Shown one piece after another: positions 27,187 to 35,123 of a stretch of 64,000 bases of DNA; position 1 is the stretch's first letter; every line of letters begins with the position of its first letter. Where the stretch lies: positions 62,001 to 126,000 of the forward strand of contig JAFAZH010000019.1 of NCBI GenBank assembly GCA_019239895.1. Reading direction: 5' to 3'. Below the pieces are notes generated by a model. That model had not been told where the DNA came from. It made no database searches and was given only the letters and a program-made list of their open reading frames with translations. This DNA is from Abditibacteriaceae bacterium. Its GTDB lineage: Bacteria; Armatimonadota; Abditibacteriia; Abditibacteriales; Abditibacteriaceae. Position numbers and translations under genes: made by a program.

Positions 27187-28350
27187 ATGCCCGCTAAGAT
27201 TCTCGTTGTAGATGACGAACACGATTTAGAGTTACTCATTCGTCAACGCTTTCGCCGGGCCATTCGAGACGGAGAGTTAGAGTTTAGCTTCGCCCATAAT
27301 GGGCTGGAAGCACTCGCTCAAATTGAATCGGATGTGGAAATTGCCGTGGTTTTAACGGACATCAATATGCCCCACATGGATGGACTCACCTTCCTCGCCA
27401 AAATGGAAGAGATGAACCTGCCCACCAAGGCAGTGGTGGTCTCGGCTTACGGCGATATGGATAATATTCGCACCGCGATGAATCGGGGAGCCTTTGACTT
27501 CCTGACCAAACCCATTGATTTTCATGATGTCGAGATTACGATCATCAAGACATTGGAATATGTGAACCAACTGCGCGAAAGTCGCCGCGCCGAAGAATAT
27601 CGTATCGCTAAAGAAGCCGCCGAACAGAATTATGAACGCTTGCGGGAATTAGAAGCTTTGCGCGACAGCCTGACCTCCATGATCGTGCATGATCTACGCA
27701 CGCCACTCACCTCATTTATCGGTGGTCTGGAATCAATGACAGTCATGGGCGACCTAAACGAGGATCAGTCCGAATGTCTGGACATCGCGTTGACTGGTGG
27801 TTATACCCTGCTGGGTATGATTAACGATCTGCTCGATATTAGCAAAATGGAATCTGGTCTGCTGCAATTGGAATATAACGAGATTGAGATCATGGCCTTA
27901 TTGCAGCGCAGTGTGAATCAAGTCGCGGCTTTAGCCAGCAACAAAAACCTCAGCCTCATTGTCGAGGACTGCCCCGACTTGCCCCAGCTCAAAGCGGATC
28001 AAGAAAAATTAGAGCGCACGCTGACCAACCTCTTAGGCAATGCGATTAAATTTACGCCGACAGGTGGCACCGTCACCGCCAAAGTGGATGCAAGCCATGA
28101 GCCACAGATGTTGCTCTTTAGCGTTATAGATACCGGCGAAGGTATTCCCGATACGGCCTTTGAACGCATCTTTGACAAATTCGGCCAGGTTGAGACCCGC
28201 CAATCAGGGCGCAAATTGTCTACGGGTTTAGGTCTGACTTTTTGCAAAATGGCAGTCGAAGCCCACAATGGCCGTATCTGGGTTGAAAGCGAATTGGGCC
28301 AGGGCAGCAAGTTCTCTTTTCTAATCCCCCTTCAGCCAGCCTTGACTTAG
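27187..28350 (+). CDS. response regulator-histidine kinase hybrid
   Basis: 387 aa. An N-terminal receiver domain (1-125) has the acidic pocket VVDDEHD, phospho-acceptor Asp58 (VLTDINMPHMDG), Ser in VVSAYG and Lys in FLTKPID. A coiled-coil linker (about 125-160) leads to HisKA with His168 in IVHDLRTPL, and HATPase with N box LLGNAIKFTPTG and G boxes DTGEGIPD and STGLGLTFCK. It can thus both receive phosphate and autophosphorylate. There is no DNA-binding output, so the final effector lies elsewhere. Position just after the 1814-aa kinase suggests a phosphorelay pair. Confidence 0.93.
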   Translation: MPAKILVVDDEHDLELLIRQRFRRAIRDGELEFSFAHNGLEALAQIESDVEIAVVLTDINMPHMDGLTFLAKMEEMNLPTKAVVVSAYGDMDNIRTAMNRGAFDFLTKPIDFHDVEITIIKTLEYVNQLRESRRAEEYRIAKEAAEQNYERLRELEALRDSLTSMIVHDLRTPLTSFIGGLESMTVMGDLNEDQSECLDIALTGGYTLLGMINDLLDISKMESGLLQLEYNEIEIMALLQRSVNQVAALASNKNLSLIVEDCPDLPQLKADQEKLERTLTNLLGNAIKFTPTGGTVTAKVDASHEPQMLLFSVIDTGEGIPDTAFERIFDKFGQVETRQSGRKLSTGLGLTFCKMAVEAHNGRIWVESELGQGSKFSFLIPLQPALT

Positions 28351-28406
28351 CTAACAGCAAGCGCCGCTTCGAGTTATTCGATTAAGGTATAGCGATTGGA
28401 TGGCTA

Positions 28407-28442
28407 CAGGGTGGGATAGGCGCGGAGACCTGCCCCGCCCTG
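28407..28442 (+). terminator. possible hairpin after the kinase pair
   Basis: A 9-bp stem (28407-28415 with 28434-28442, one G-T pair) encloses an 18-nt loop 56 bp past the stop. No T-run follows, so Rho-independent action is doubtful. Confidence 0.3.
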
Positions 28443-28545
28443 ATTGTCTGTAACCTCTTATCCTCTAAGTGCTATATCTCTGAGGCTACTATTACAATTC
28501 TTTTCTGACCTACTATAAATGGTATGCTTCCATTACATAATTGAT

Positions 28546-29859
28546 ATGCAAAGTAGAAACCTCATTATAGCCGCGATCACCTGCCTTAGCAGCTTGTCAG
28601 CGGCTTCGTTCCGTGGTGAATTTATGGCAATGGCAGCACCGGCGACAAATTCCTATGACCCACAGGCACCGGCCCCCCCACAGGTGAAGGTTGTCGAAAA
28701 TGGCGAATCAACGACGCGACCCGAAGACTGCCGCGGCATCATCGTAGGGCCAGGTATTAATCAGCCCGACCCATTTCCTGGGTATGCGGGCTTCGTGGGC
28801 TGGGAGTCACCAATTCGGCTGGCCGACGGGGAATGGATAGTAGGCTTCAATGCTGGCTACTGGCACGCCTCTGCGCCAACACCTCTGCGCTACCCGCCTG
28901 CCACTCTGGAGCAGTTCCGCAAACTGGGGGTGCCGCTTAATATTGTCGCGCCCACTGGCGGACGGGCGATGATTACCCGCTCAACTGATGCAGGCAAAAC
29001 CTGGAGCAAGCCAGAGACCTTGATTGACACGCCAGCCGATGACCGCCACCCGGCGTTTGTGCAATTGAGCAAGCGGATAATTCTCTGCTCGTTCTTCACC
29101 TACCCTGGTATACCAGAGCACGGTAACTACATCAAAGAACCAGAGTTAGCCGCGCGTGTGAACGTTATTCGCTCTTTTGATGGGGGCCGCACCTGGGAAA
29201 AGACACCTCATCGCCTCCCATCACCGTTCGTTTCCGATGAGACAGACGGGCCACTGGTGCGCTTGCAGGATGGCTCTGTCATGCTGGCTATGGATGGTCG
29301 CCCGTCCAGTGGCCCGCCAGATCAGGCCGCCTTTTTTCGCTCCACAAATCGGGGCCGCACCTGGAAGTTGCTCTCGACACTTAAAGCCAATCACGATCTT
29401 CAGGAAGTCACGGTAGCAGAGTTGCCAGACCGTCGTTTGGTCATGATGGCACGGCCCGAAGGTGACATTAGTTGGTCATACGACCAGGGCCGCACCTGGA
29501 CGCAGCCTATCACCTTTGGCATGAGGATGTTCGCGCCGAGCCTCTATGTGCTGCGCGATGGCACCCTGGTTTGTCTCCACGGCTCCTACGCACCAGGGGC
29601 GGGTGGCCTGCGCGTTATCTTCAGCACGGACGGCGGCCAGACATGGATTGCGCCAGCTAAGGATCATGGTTTTCTCGTAGATAACTCCTACGGCTATGGA
29701 AAAGCGATGGAACTGCCAGACGGATCACTTTTCATCACCTATATTGCCACTGGCGGCCATCGTACTGAAGATGCCAAGCAAAACGCTGTGCGTTGCATTC
29801 GCTTGCGCATACGGGCTGACCATTCCGGCATTGACCTGCTCCCGGCACCGAACCACTGA
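28546..29859 (+). CDS. exported BNR-repeat sialidase-like protein
   Basis: A frame open from ATG 28519 (446 aa); I favour ATG 28546, which starts a signal peptide directly (MQSRNLIIAAITCLSSLSAA) and gives 437 aa, but no Shine-Dalgarno decides. Five Asp-box repeats of the S/T-x-D/N-x-G-x-T-W type are visible: STDAGKTW, SFDGGRTW, STNRGRTW, SYDQGRTW and STDGGQTW, marking a six-bladed propeller. Family members are exo-sialidases or, commonly in this kind of genome, uncharacterised glycan-binding or hydrolysing propellers; the catalytic Arg triad cannot be confirmed by eye. The next gene starts 1 bp after its stop, so the two are coupled. Confidence 0.85.
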   Translation: MQSRNLIIAAITCLSSLSAASFRGEFMAMAAPATNSYDPQAPAPPQVKVVENGESTTRPEDCRGIIVGPGINQPDPFPGYAGFVGWESPIRLADGEWIVGFNAGYWHASAPTPLRYPPATLEQFRKLGVPLNIVAPTGGRAMITRSTDAGKTWSKPETLIDTPADDRHPAFVQLSKRIILCSFFTYPGIPEHGNYIKEPELAARVNVIRSFDGGRTWEKTPHRLPSPFVSDETDGPLVRLQDGSVMLAMDGRPSSGPPDQAAFFRSTNRGRTWKLLSTLKANHDLQEVTVAELPDRRLVMMARPEGDISWSYDQGRTWTQPITFGMRMFAPSLYVLRDGTLVCLHGSYAPGAGGLRVIFSTDGGQTWIAPAKDHGFLVDNSYGYGKAMELPDGSLFITYIATGGHRTEDAKQNAVRCIRLRIRADHSGIDLLPAPNH

Positions 29860-29860
29860 A

Positions 29861-31096
29861 ATGATAAATCTTCTCATCGTTCATTCTTGGCATAAGTGGC
29901 ATCATGCTTTTTCTAACACGTCGGAACGGGTGCGCCAAATTAATCCAATTCTGCACTGGTTTATAGTTGTTTGCGTCCTCGGCATTAACGCGATTGCGTT
30001 TGGAGACGTGATTGCGCCCGACAAACCAGGCAAATCAATTTCTGCCAATACTTTAGAGCGTATCGTCCTGTCCGCCGATGGCAAAGGCTTCATACGCGCC
30101 ACATCGAAAAAGCCGTTCCGACCGTGGGGCGTAAACTACGGCAACAATGGACGTTTAATTGAGGATTTCTGGGATCAAGATTGGCAGACAGTAGCCGATG
30201 ACTTTCATAAAATAAAACAAATGGGCGGCAATGTGGTGCGGGTGCATTTGCAGTTCGGCAAGTTTATGGAAACGCCGGACAAGCCCAGGGGCGCTGCTCT
30301 ACAGCAGCTTGGGCGATTACTCCAACTGGCACAAACGACGGGTCTCTACCTCGACCTGACTGGCCTCGCCTGTTATCGTCGGGCTGACACACCACCGTGG
30401 TATGATGCACTTAGTGATACCGCACGTTGGGAGGCCCAGGCTGTGTTCTGGCGTGCTATCGCCGCGCAGTGTGCCAGTAGCCCGGCAGTCTTTTGCTATG
30501 ACCTCATGAACGAGCCAATCTCGCCAGGGTCAAAGGCGGACAAATGGTACACCGGTGAGTTCGGTGGCTATTCCTTCATTCAATTCATCGTCCGTGATCC
30601 GGCGGGACGAACGCGCAGAGAGATTGCAACAGCCTGGATTGACAAGCTGACAGCGGCGATCCGTCAGCAGGATAAGACCCATCTCATCACCGTCGGTATG
30701 TTGCCTTGGGTTACAGACAGCGGACATATCTCTGGAATCGTGCCTAAAGAGGTCGCGCCTCACCTTGATTTTCTTAGCGTCCATATTTATCCGACGACTA
30801 AGCAGCCCGCCGAGGCGACTCGTGCCTTGCAGGAGTGCAACGTAGGCAAGCCTGTAGTCATTGAGGAGACTTTTCCGCTGCATTGCTCGGTGCCGGAACT
30901 TGAAACCTTTCTGCGTTCTTTCCGCACCATCGCTTGCGGTTGGGTCTGGCACTACGACGGCAGCACTGTGGAGCAATACGCGGCATTGCAAAAAAGCGGT
31001 AAGCTGACCATGAACCAAGCCATCTGGCAAAGTGCATTGCAGTCATTTATTCGTCTCCAGCCAGAATTTGTGTCGGAGGAGAAACGACTACCATAA
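29861..31096 (+). CDS. GH5-like (cellulase superfamily) glycoside hydrolase
   Basis: The frame is open from 29696 inside the previous gene; ATG 29861, 1 bp after that gene's stop, is the sensible start (411 aa). An N-terminal hydrophobic segment (about 28-45, FIVVCVLGINAIAF) is a signal peptide or anchor. The TIM-barrel signatures are FRPWGVNYGNN near 90, GGNVVRVHLQ, the acid/base strand CYDLMNEP with Glu218, the strand LDFLSVHIYP, and the nucleophile strand VVIEETFPL (Glu335/336). This fits clan GH-A, GH5-like enzymes acting on beta-1,4-glucan or mannan; the substrate is open. It probably shares a transcript with the sialidase-like gene. Confidence 0.85.
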   Translation: MINLLIVHSWHKWHHAFSNTSERVRQINPILHWFIVVCVLGINAIAFGDVIAPDKPGKSISANTLERIVLSADGKGFIRATSKKPFRPWGVNYGNNGRLIEDFWDQDWQTVADDFHKIKQMGGNVVRVHLQFGKFMETPDKPRGAALQQLGRLLQLAQTTGLYLDLTGLACYRRADTPPWYDALSDTARWEAQAVFWRAIAAQCASSPAVFCYDLMNEPISPGSKADKWYTGEFGGYSFIQFIVRDPAGRTRREIATAWIDKLTAAIRQQDKTHLITVGMLPWVTDSGHISGIVPKEVAPHLDFLSVHIYPTTKQPAEATRALQECNVGKPVVIEETFPLHCSVPELETFLRSFRTIACGWVWHYDGSTVEQYAALQKSGKLTMNQAIWQSALQSFIRLQPEFVSEEKRLP

Positions 31097-31269
31097 GCTG
31101 CTCAAATACAATAGGCTGCTCAAGAGTGAATTTATGCAAGGTGTCTTCACTGGCACAGATAAAATCATTTTCGGCCTATTTCCTTTTTCGTGTATAAATA
31201 TTAAACTCTAAACTGAGGTTATAACTCGGAAGAGAATAACTTCTATATCTAAAAGGGGGAGAATATCTC

Positions 31270-31539
31270 ATGAAAAGATTGTCCACCGGTTTAGCCACAG
31301 CAGGCGTAGTGCTGGGTATGGCATCAATGGCCCTCGCTGGCACGCCCAAGGCTGGCGCTCCCGGCAAGGCTGCAAAGTCCGCCCCGCCAAGCTGTGCTGT
31401 CTGCAAGATGGCACTTTCGACGAAGAAGACCAAGACCAATACGCAAATGGTCAAGATCAAAGGTAAAACCTACTATTGCTGTTCCCATTGCAAGATGGAG
31501 GCTCCAACCAAAGGGAAGACCGCGCCGAAGAAACCCTAA
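31270..31539 (+). CDS. small secreted Cys/Lys-rich protein, possible metal binder
   Basis: 89 aa with a signal peptide (about 1-23, MASMALA end). The mature chain has CAVCK (residues 42-46) and, after KIKGKTYY, CCSHCK (69-74), then a Lys-rich tail. Spacing C-x2-C ... Y-C-C-x2-C resembles a TRASH/YHS-like heavy-metal binding site. A GGGGGAG ribosome site lies about 8 nt before ATG and a strong terminator follows, so it is a single-gene transcript. The function is unknown; copper or zinc storage or sensing in the envelope is inference. Confidence 0.8.
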   Translation: MKRLSTGLATAGVVLGMASMALAGTPKAGAPGKAAKSAPPSCAVCKMALSTKKTKTNTQMVKIKGKTYYCCSHCKMEAPTKGKTAPKKP

Positions 31540-31565
31540 TTCTTCCTCCGTCGGTGATGCGTATC

Positions 31566-31608
31566 AAGGTCACAGGTTTTCAGTTTATCGAAAGCCTGTG
31601 ACCTTTTT
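31566..31608 (+). terminator. Rho-independent terminator
   Basis: An 11-bp stem (AAGGTCACAGG 31566-31576 with its complement 31595-31605), extended by a TTTC/GAAA pairing, is followed by a T-run to 31608. It ends the small Cys-rich gene. Confidence 0.85.
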
Positions 31609-31713
31609 CCTTTTGGCGAACTAACAGCCATTGCAGGGGCGCATCAATAATTGGGCTTATTCAGTATTGGATAAATGATAGATTTGCGGTAGACTCTAAA
31701 GTGATAAGTTCAG

Positions 31714-31802
31714 GGAGAGGTCGCATAGCCTGGTTTAGTGCAGCAGCCTACTAATCTGCCAACCCGTTAAACGGTTCGTGGGTTCAAATCCCACCTTCTC
31801 CG
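31714..31802 (+). tRNA. class II tRNA, anticodon reads ACT (Ser-type), atypical
   Basis: 89 nt fold as a tRNA: acceptor GGAGAGG with CTTCTCC (one G-T), D arm GCAT/GTGC with GG in the loop, anticodon stem GCAGC/TCTGC, loop CTACTAA, a long variable arm (AACC/GGTT), T arm GTGGG-TTCAAAT-CCCAC, and discriminator G; CCA is not encoded. The anticodon at 31750-31752 is ACT, matching AGU serine codons, where bacteria use GCT. The top anticodon-stem pair 31/39 is a C-T mismatch. The long variable arm limits the identity to Ser, Leu or Tyr. It may be a degenerate or specialised tRNA. Confidence 0.65.
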
Positions 31803-32022
31803 ATAAACATCCACAAGGCCATTACGCATCCCAGGTGGTTGCGCTATGCCTTGTACAAGAGACTCTATCCCCGCCCTTGGCCCCTGATATTTCTGGACGA
31901 AGGAGATAATCGCTCCACACCCCAGCCACCTGCACACTGACGATAGAACACTGCAAGGATGCCTCGACTGCGCTAACGCTCGGCTCAGAAGACGCTACCA
32001 CCCCATGCGTAGTAATTTAGGT

Positions 32023-32177
32023 TAATTAACGCAAGTTGCTACTTGGGGCCAGTGGTTGAAACGGGGGCTGCAAAACGAAGTCGCCCTGCGGCGACTCCCT
32101 TAGTCCGCACAGGCGGACTTGGTCTTCCAGCCCGCGAATTGATTCGCTGGTGGCTCCGTAGCAACTTGCGTTAATTA
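32023..32177. repeat. 155-bp palindromic element (MITE/REP-like)
   Basis: Perfect 20-bp terminal inverted repeats (32023-32042 and 32158-32177, inner ends GTTGCTAC and GTAGCAAC) enclose two tetraloop hairpins: AGTCGCC-CTGC-GGCGACT (32079-32096) and AGTCCGC-ACAG-GCGGACT (32102-32119). It has no coding content and lies in the 493-bp gap between the tRNA and pepA. I see nothing else in that gap. Confidence 0.8.
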
Positions 32178-32295
32178 GTATAATAAGGGCTAAGATTATG
32201 CTTGTTGATCCGACAAAGCACACTCTAATGCCAAGTAATATGAAATGCGATGTTCATGCCTGCTGCGGCAACTATTTCACGCCTGGAGAATCTGA

Positions 32296-33786
32296 ATGCA
32301 AATTGATGTGCAAGCCACTGCACCCCTGAGAGTTTCTACGCCTTGCCTTGTTATCCCAATCTGGCAAGACACTAAGCTAAGTGGCCCTGCGGCCAACCTG
32401 GATAAGAAGCTAAACCGCCTCATTTCAGGTGTTATCGCGGAAGATGGCTACAAGGGCACTGTGGGCGAAACCCGTGTGCTATATACTCAGGACACCATTC
32501 CGGCCCCGCGTGTTATTTTGATGGGGATAGGCAAGCAAGCCAAAATGTCAACGACCAAGCTGCGCCATGCAGTGGCCAAAGCTGCCCGCGGGGTGCGGGC
32601 CATCAAACGGGAAAGCTTCGCTCTGGCCGTTCCTGCTGTAGCAGGCATTGAACCGGAGCAAGCAGCCATTGCTGTAACCGAAGGCATCCTGTTAGGGTTA
32701 CACGTTTTCAATGACTTTAAGACCGATGAGGACAGCAAAGGCCAAACCAAAATAACTGGCGCTACGTTGTTGGTAGAAGATGTGGCAGCCGCGCGGCGCG
32801 GCGTAGCTTACGGGCAGTTAACGGCAACCGCTAATATCCGGGCACGTGGTTGGGTCAACTTGCCATCCAATCTAAAATCGCCTAAGTTTCTGGCCGAACA
32901 AGCCCAGGAGATCTGCGCTCGCAACGGCTTAGAATGCGATATGTGGGATGAGACCAGAATCCAGGCCGAACGCATGGGCGCACTCTATGCTGTCGGCATG
33001 GGTAGTGATAATCCACCGCGTTTTATCATCATGGAATATGCTCCCCCTGGAATGGAAAAGGAGCCGCCCATTATTCTGGTGGGTAAGGGCATGAGCTATG
33101 ATACGGGCGGCTACTCGCTCAAGCCCACGACCAGCATGGAAGACATGAAAGACGATATGGCCGGGGCCGCCGTGGTGTTAGGGGCGATGTCGGCCATAGC
33201 AGAGCTAAAACCAAAGCGCCGGGTTATCGGCCTTGTGCCCAGTGCCGAAAATATGGTCAGCGGCAATGCCCAGCGCCCTGGGGACATTGTGACGGCCCGC
33301 AACGGCAAAACTATCGAAGTGGTAAACACCGACGCCGAAGGCCGCCTGATTCTGGCCGATGCCTTGAGCTATGCCTGCGAATTAAAGCCTGCCGCGATTA
33401 TAGACTTCGCCACTTTAACCGGAGCCATTGGTGTAGCCATTGGCCAGGAAGCCGCTGGCCTCTTTGCGACTGATGAAGCCCTGGCCGACAAAATTGAACA
33501 AGCTGCCGAAATCACTGGCGATCGCGTCTGGCGATTTCCGCTCTGGGATGAATATAAGGAGCACGTTAAAGGCTCGATCAGCGACCTTAAAAATGTCGGC
33601 CAGGAGCGCCGCGCCGGAGCCATTGCCGGGGCCGTCTTCCTGGAGAACTTCGTCGCGGATGACATCCCCTGGGCACACATTGATATGGCCGCCGTCGCCC
33701 TTATCCGCGAAGACCGCCCCCTCTCCGCCCGTGGTGCCACTGGCTACGGCGTCCGCTTGACCTTAGAACTGCTCAAGAACTGGTAG
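32296..33786 (+). CDS. pepA: leucyl aminopeptidase (peptidase M17)
   Basis: 496 aa, normal length for PepA. The C-terminal catalytic half holds the di-metal motifs: VGKGMSYDTGGYSLKP (about 262-277; most relatives have VTFDSGG here), DMKDDMAGAA and the family signature NTDAEGRLIL (about 344-353), followed by DFATLTGAI. It removes N-terminal amino acids from peptides as a cytoplasmic hexamer using two metal ions. The N-terminal half is the usual less conserved macro-like domain. Start: GGAGAA lies about 8 nt before ATG 32296. It stands alone between repeat elements. Confidence 0.95.
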   Translation: MQIDVQATAPLRVSTPCLVIPIWQDTKLSGPAANLDKKLNRLISGVIAEDGYKGTVGETRVLYTQDTIPAPRVILMGIGKQAKMSTTKLRHAVAKAARGVRAIKRESFALAVPAVAGIEPEQAAIAVTEGILLGLHVFNDFKTDEDSKGQTKITGATLLVEDVAAARRGVAYGQLTATANIRARGWVNLPSNLKSPKFLAEQAQEICARNGLECDMWDETRIQAERMGALYAVGMGSDNPPRFIIMEYAPPGMEKEPPIILVGKGMSYDTGGYSLKPTTSMEDMKDDMAGAAVVLGAMSAIAELKPKRRVIGLVPSAENMVSGNAQRPGDIVTARNGKTIEVVNTDAEGRLILADALSYACELKPAAIIDFATLTGAIGVAIGQEAAGLFATDEALADKIEQAAEITGDRVWRFPLWDEYKEHVKGSISDLKNVGQERRAGAIAGAVFLENFVADDIPWAHIDMAAVALIREDRPLSARGATGYGVRLTLELLKNW

Positions 33787-33795
33787 ATGATTTAG

Positions 33796-34089
33796 ATTGA
33801 ACCGCCAAGGACGCCAAGAGCGCCAAGGAGAAGAGGAGAGGGGAAACCAGATAGAGTAAGTGTTTGTCATGCTGAGCGCAGCGAAGCATCTATTTTGAGT
33901 GAGGCTAAAGTTCGAGTGGAATCAGGCCCCCTATATCTCCGCAGAGTAGATGCTTCGCTGCGCTCAACATGACATCCAATCTTGCAAATTGAACCAATTC
34001 CTCTAAAGCGTCTTCTACTTTCCCCCTCTCCTTTTCTCCCCTCTCCTCTTCTTCTTTCTTGGCGCTCTTGGCGTCCTTGGCGGTTCAAT
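33796..34089. repeat. nested inverted-repeat element
   Basis: Outer arms of 32 bp match perfectly (33796-33827 and 34058-34089; inner wording CGCCAAGGACGCCAAG). They fill the 316-bp gap between pepA and the RDD gene almost exactly and enclose the unrelated inner repeat at 33865-33974. Purine-rich GGAGAAGAGGAGAGGGG on the left faces a matching pyrimidine tract on the right. Confidence 0.85.
33865..33974. repeat. inverted repeat, copy 1 of the GCTGAGCGCAGCGAAGCATC family
   Basis: 28-bp arms (33865-33892 and 33947-33974) match at 27 positions. The same arm sequence returns at 49113-49226, so this is a dispersed repeat, here nested inside another inverted repeat. Confidence 0.85.
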
Positions 34090-34102
34090 AAACTGAGGAA
34101 TT

Positions 34103-35077
34103 ATGCGCGCTGATTGGGATGATGATCTCTCCATTCTTTCTTCCGAGAATGTCAGTTTCGCGGTAGAAACGGCGGGGCTGGGGACACGCTTTGCCGCAGT
34201 GCTCATTGATATGACGCTGCAACTGCTGGTGGCCTTTCCAGTTGCGATCATCGCTAATTATCTTTCGGCCTACTGGATGCCATGGTTAGATACAGCGGGC
34301 GAATTTGCGCTAAGGCTTTTTGAAGCTCTCGTTGGCTTTCTGAGTTTTTTGCTCTTCGCCGGATATTTCTTCTTTTTCGAGTGGCTGATGGATGGGCAGA
34401 CGCCGGGCAAGCGGTGGCTGCATTTGCGCGTTTTACAGACTTCAGCCATGCCCGCGACAGTGTGGCCTGTCTTCGTGCGCAACCTGCTTCGCATTGCCGA
34501 TTTTCTACCCTTCTTTTATGCAGCGGGTGCGCTCGTGGCTGTGCTAAATCCGCATAATCGGCGGGTGGGCGATTTGGTCGCGGGCACTATTGTGGCACGA
34601 GAAAGGCCGCAGAGCGCACAGCCTCTGGTGCTGGATATTGATGAAGCGGTGGATGCCTTTATCTCCGCCACGACTGCCAGTGTCATCAGCACGCCCCACG
34701 CCACCGTTTTGACTCCAGCGGTAGCAACTGCTACCAGTGATCCGGCGAATGCAGGTTCTAATGCAGTTGCGGCTCCTGCAACACCCATGTCTCCCATAGC
34801 GGCAACCCAAAGCCCCGCGGATATTCGCGCCGCGACTCTCAACCTGAAGCTATCACCCCAGGATTACGAACTGGCCCGCGAGTTTCTGCTGCGCAGGAGT
34901 AAGATGCAGGCAGCGGCACGGCAACGGTTAGCGGAGTCCTTGGCCACGCGCTTGGCACAGAAGTTGGGCGAACCGGTGCCGCCACCACATGACAGCGAAC
35001 CATTCCTCGAACGCATCACCACCATTATTCAAAGCAGTGGCAGTGGGCCGGGCGAAACAACACAGGTGAGGCGATGA
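34103..35077 (+). CDS. RDD-family membrane protein
   Basis: 324 aa. Residues 20-170 form an RDD domain: GLGTRFAAVLIDM (Arg-Asp pair), two or three hydrophobic helices, then FFFFEWLMDGQTPGKRWLHL and NPHNRRVGDLVAGTIVAR, the family's signature. The rest (about 185-324) is a soluble Ala/Thr/Pro-rich linker and a helical, charged tail. A GAGG ribosome site precedes ATG 34103. RDD proteins are small integral membrane proteins, some linked to ion transport and often placed next to ABC-2 permease, MoxR or DUF58 genes. It heads the permease array with a 46-bp gap and may be co-transcribed. Confidence 0.88.
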   Translation: MRADWDDDLSILSSENVSFAVETAGLGTRFAAVLIDMTLQLLVAFPVAIIANYLSAYWMPWLDTAGEFALRLFEALVGFLSFLLFAGYFFFFEWLMDGQTPGKRWLHLRVLQTSAMPATVWPVFVRNLLRIADFLPFFYAAGALVAVLNPHNRRVGDLVAGTIVARERPQSAQPLVLDIDEAVDAFISATTASVISTPHATVLTPAVATATSDPANAGSNAVAAPATPMSPIAATQSPADIRAATLNLKLSPQDYELAREFLLRRSKMQAAARQRLAESLATRLAQKLGEPVPPPHDSEPFLERITTIIQSSGSGPGETTQVRR

Positions 35078-35123
35078 CAGCAATCGTCATAAGTATTGAC
35101 ACGCGAAACATTCAGGCGGAGCC

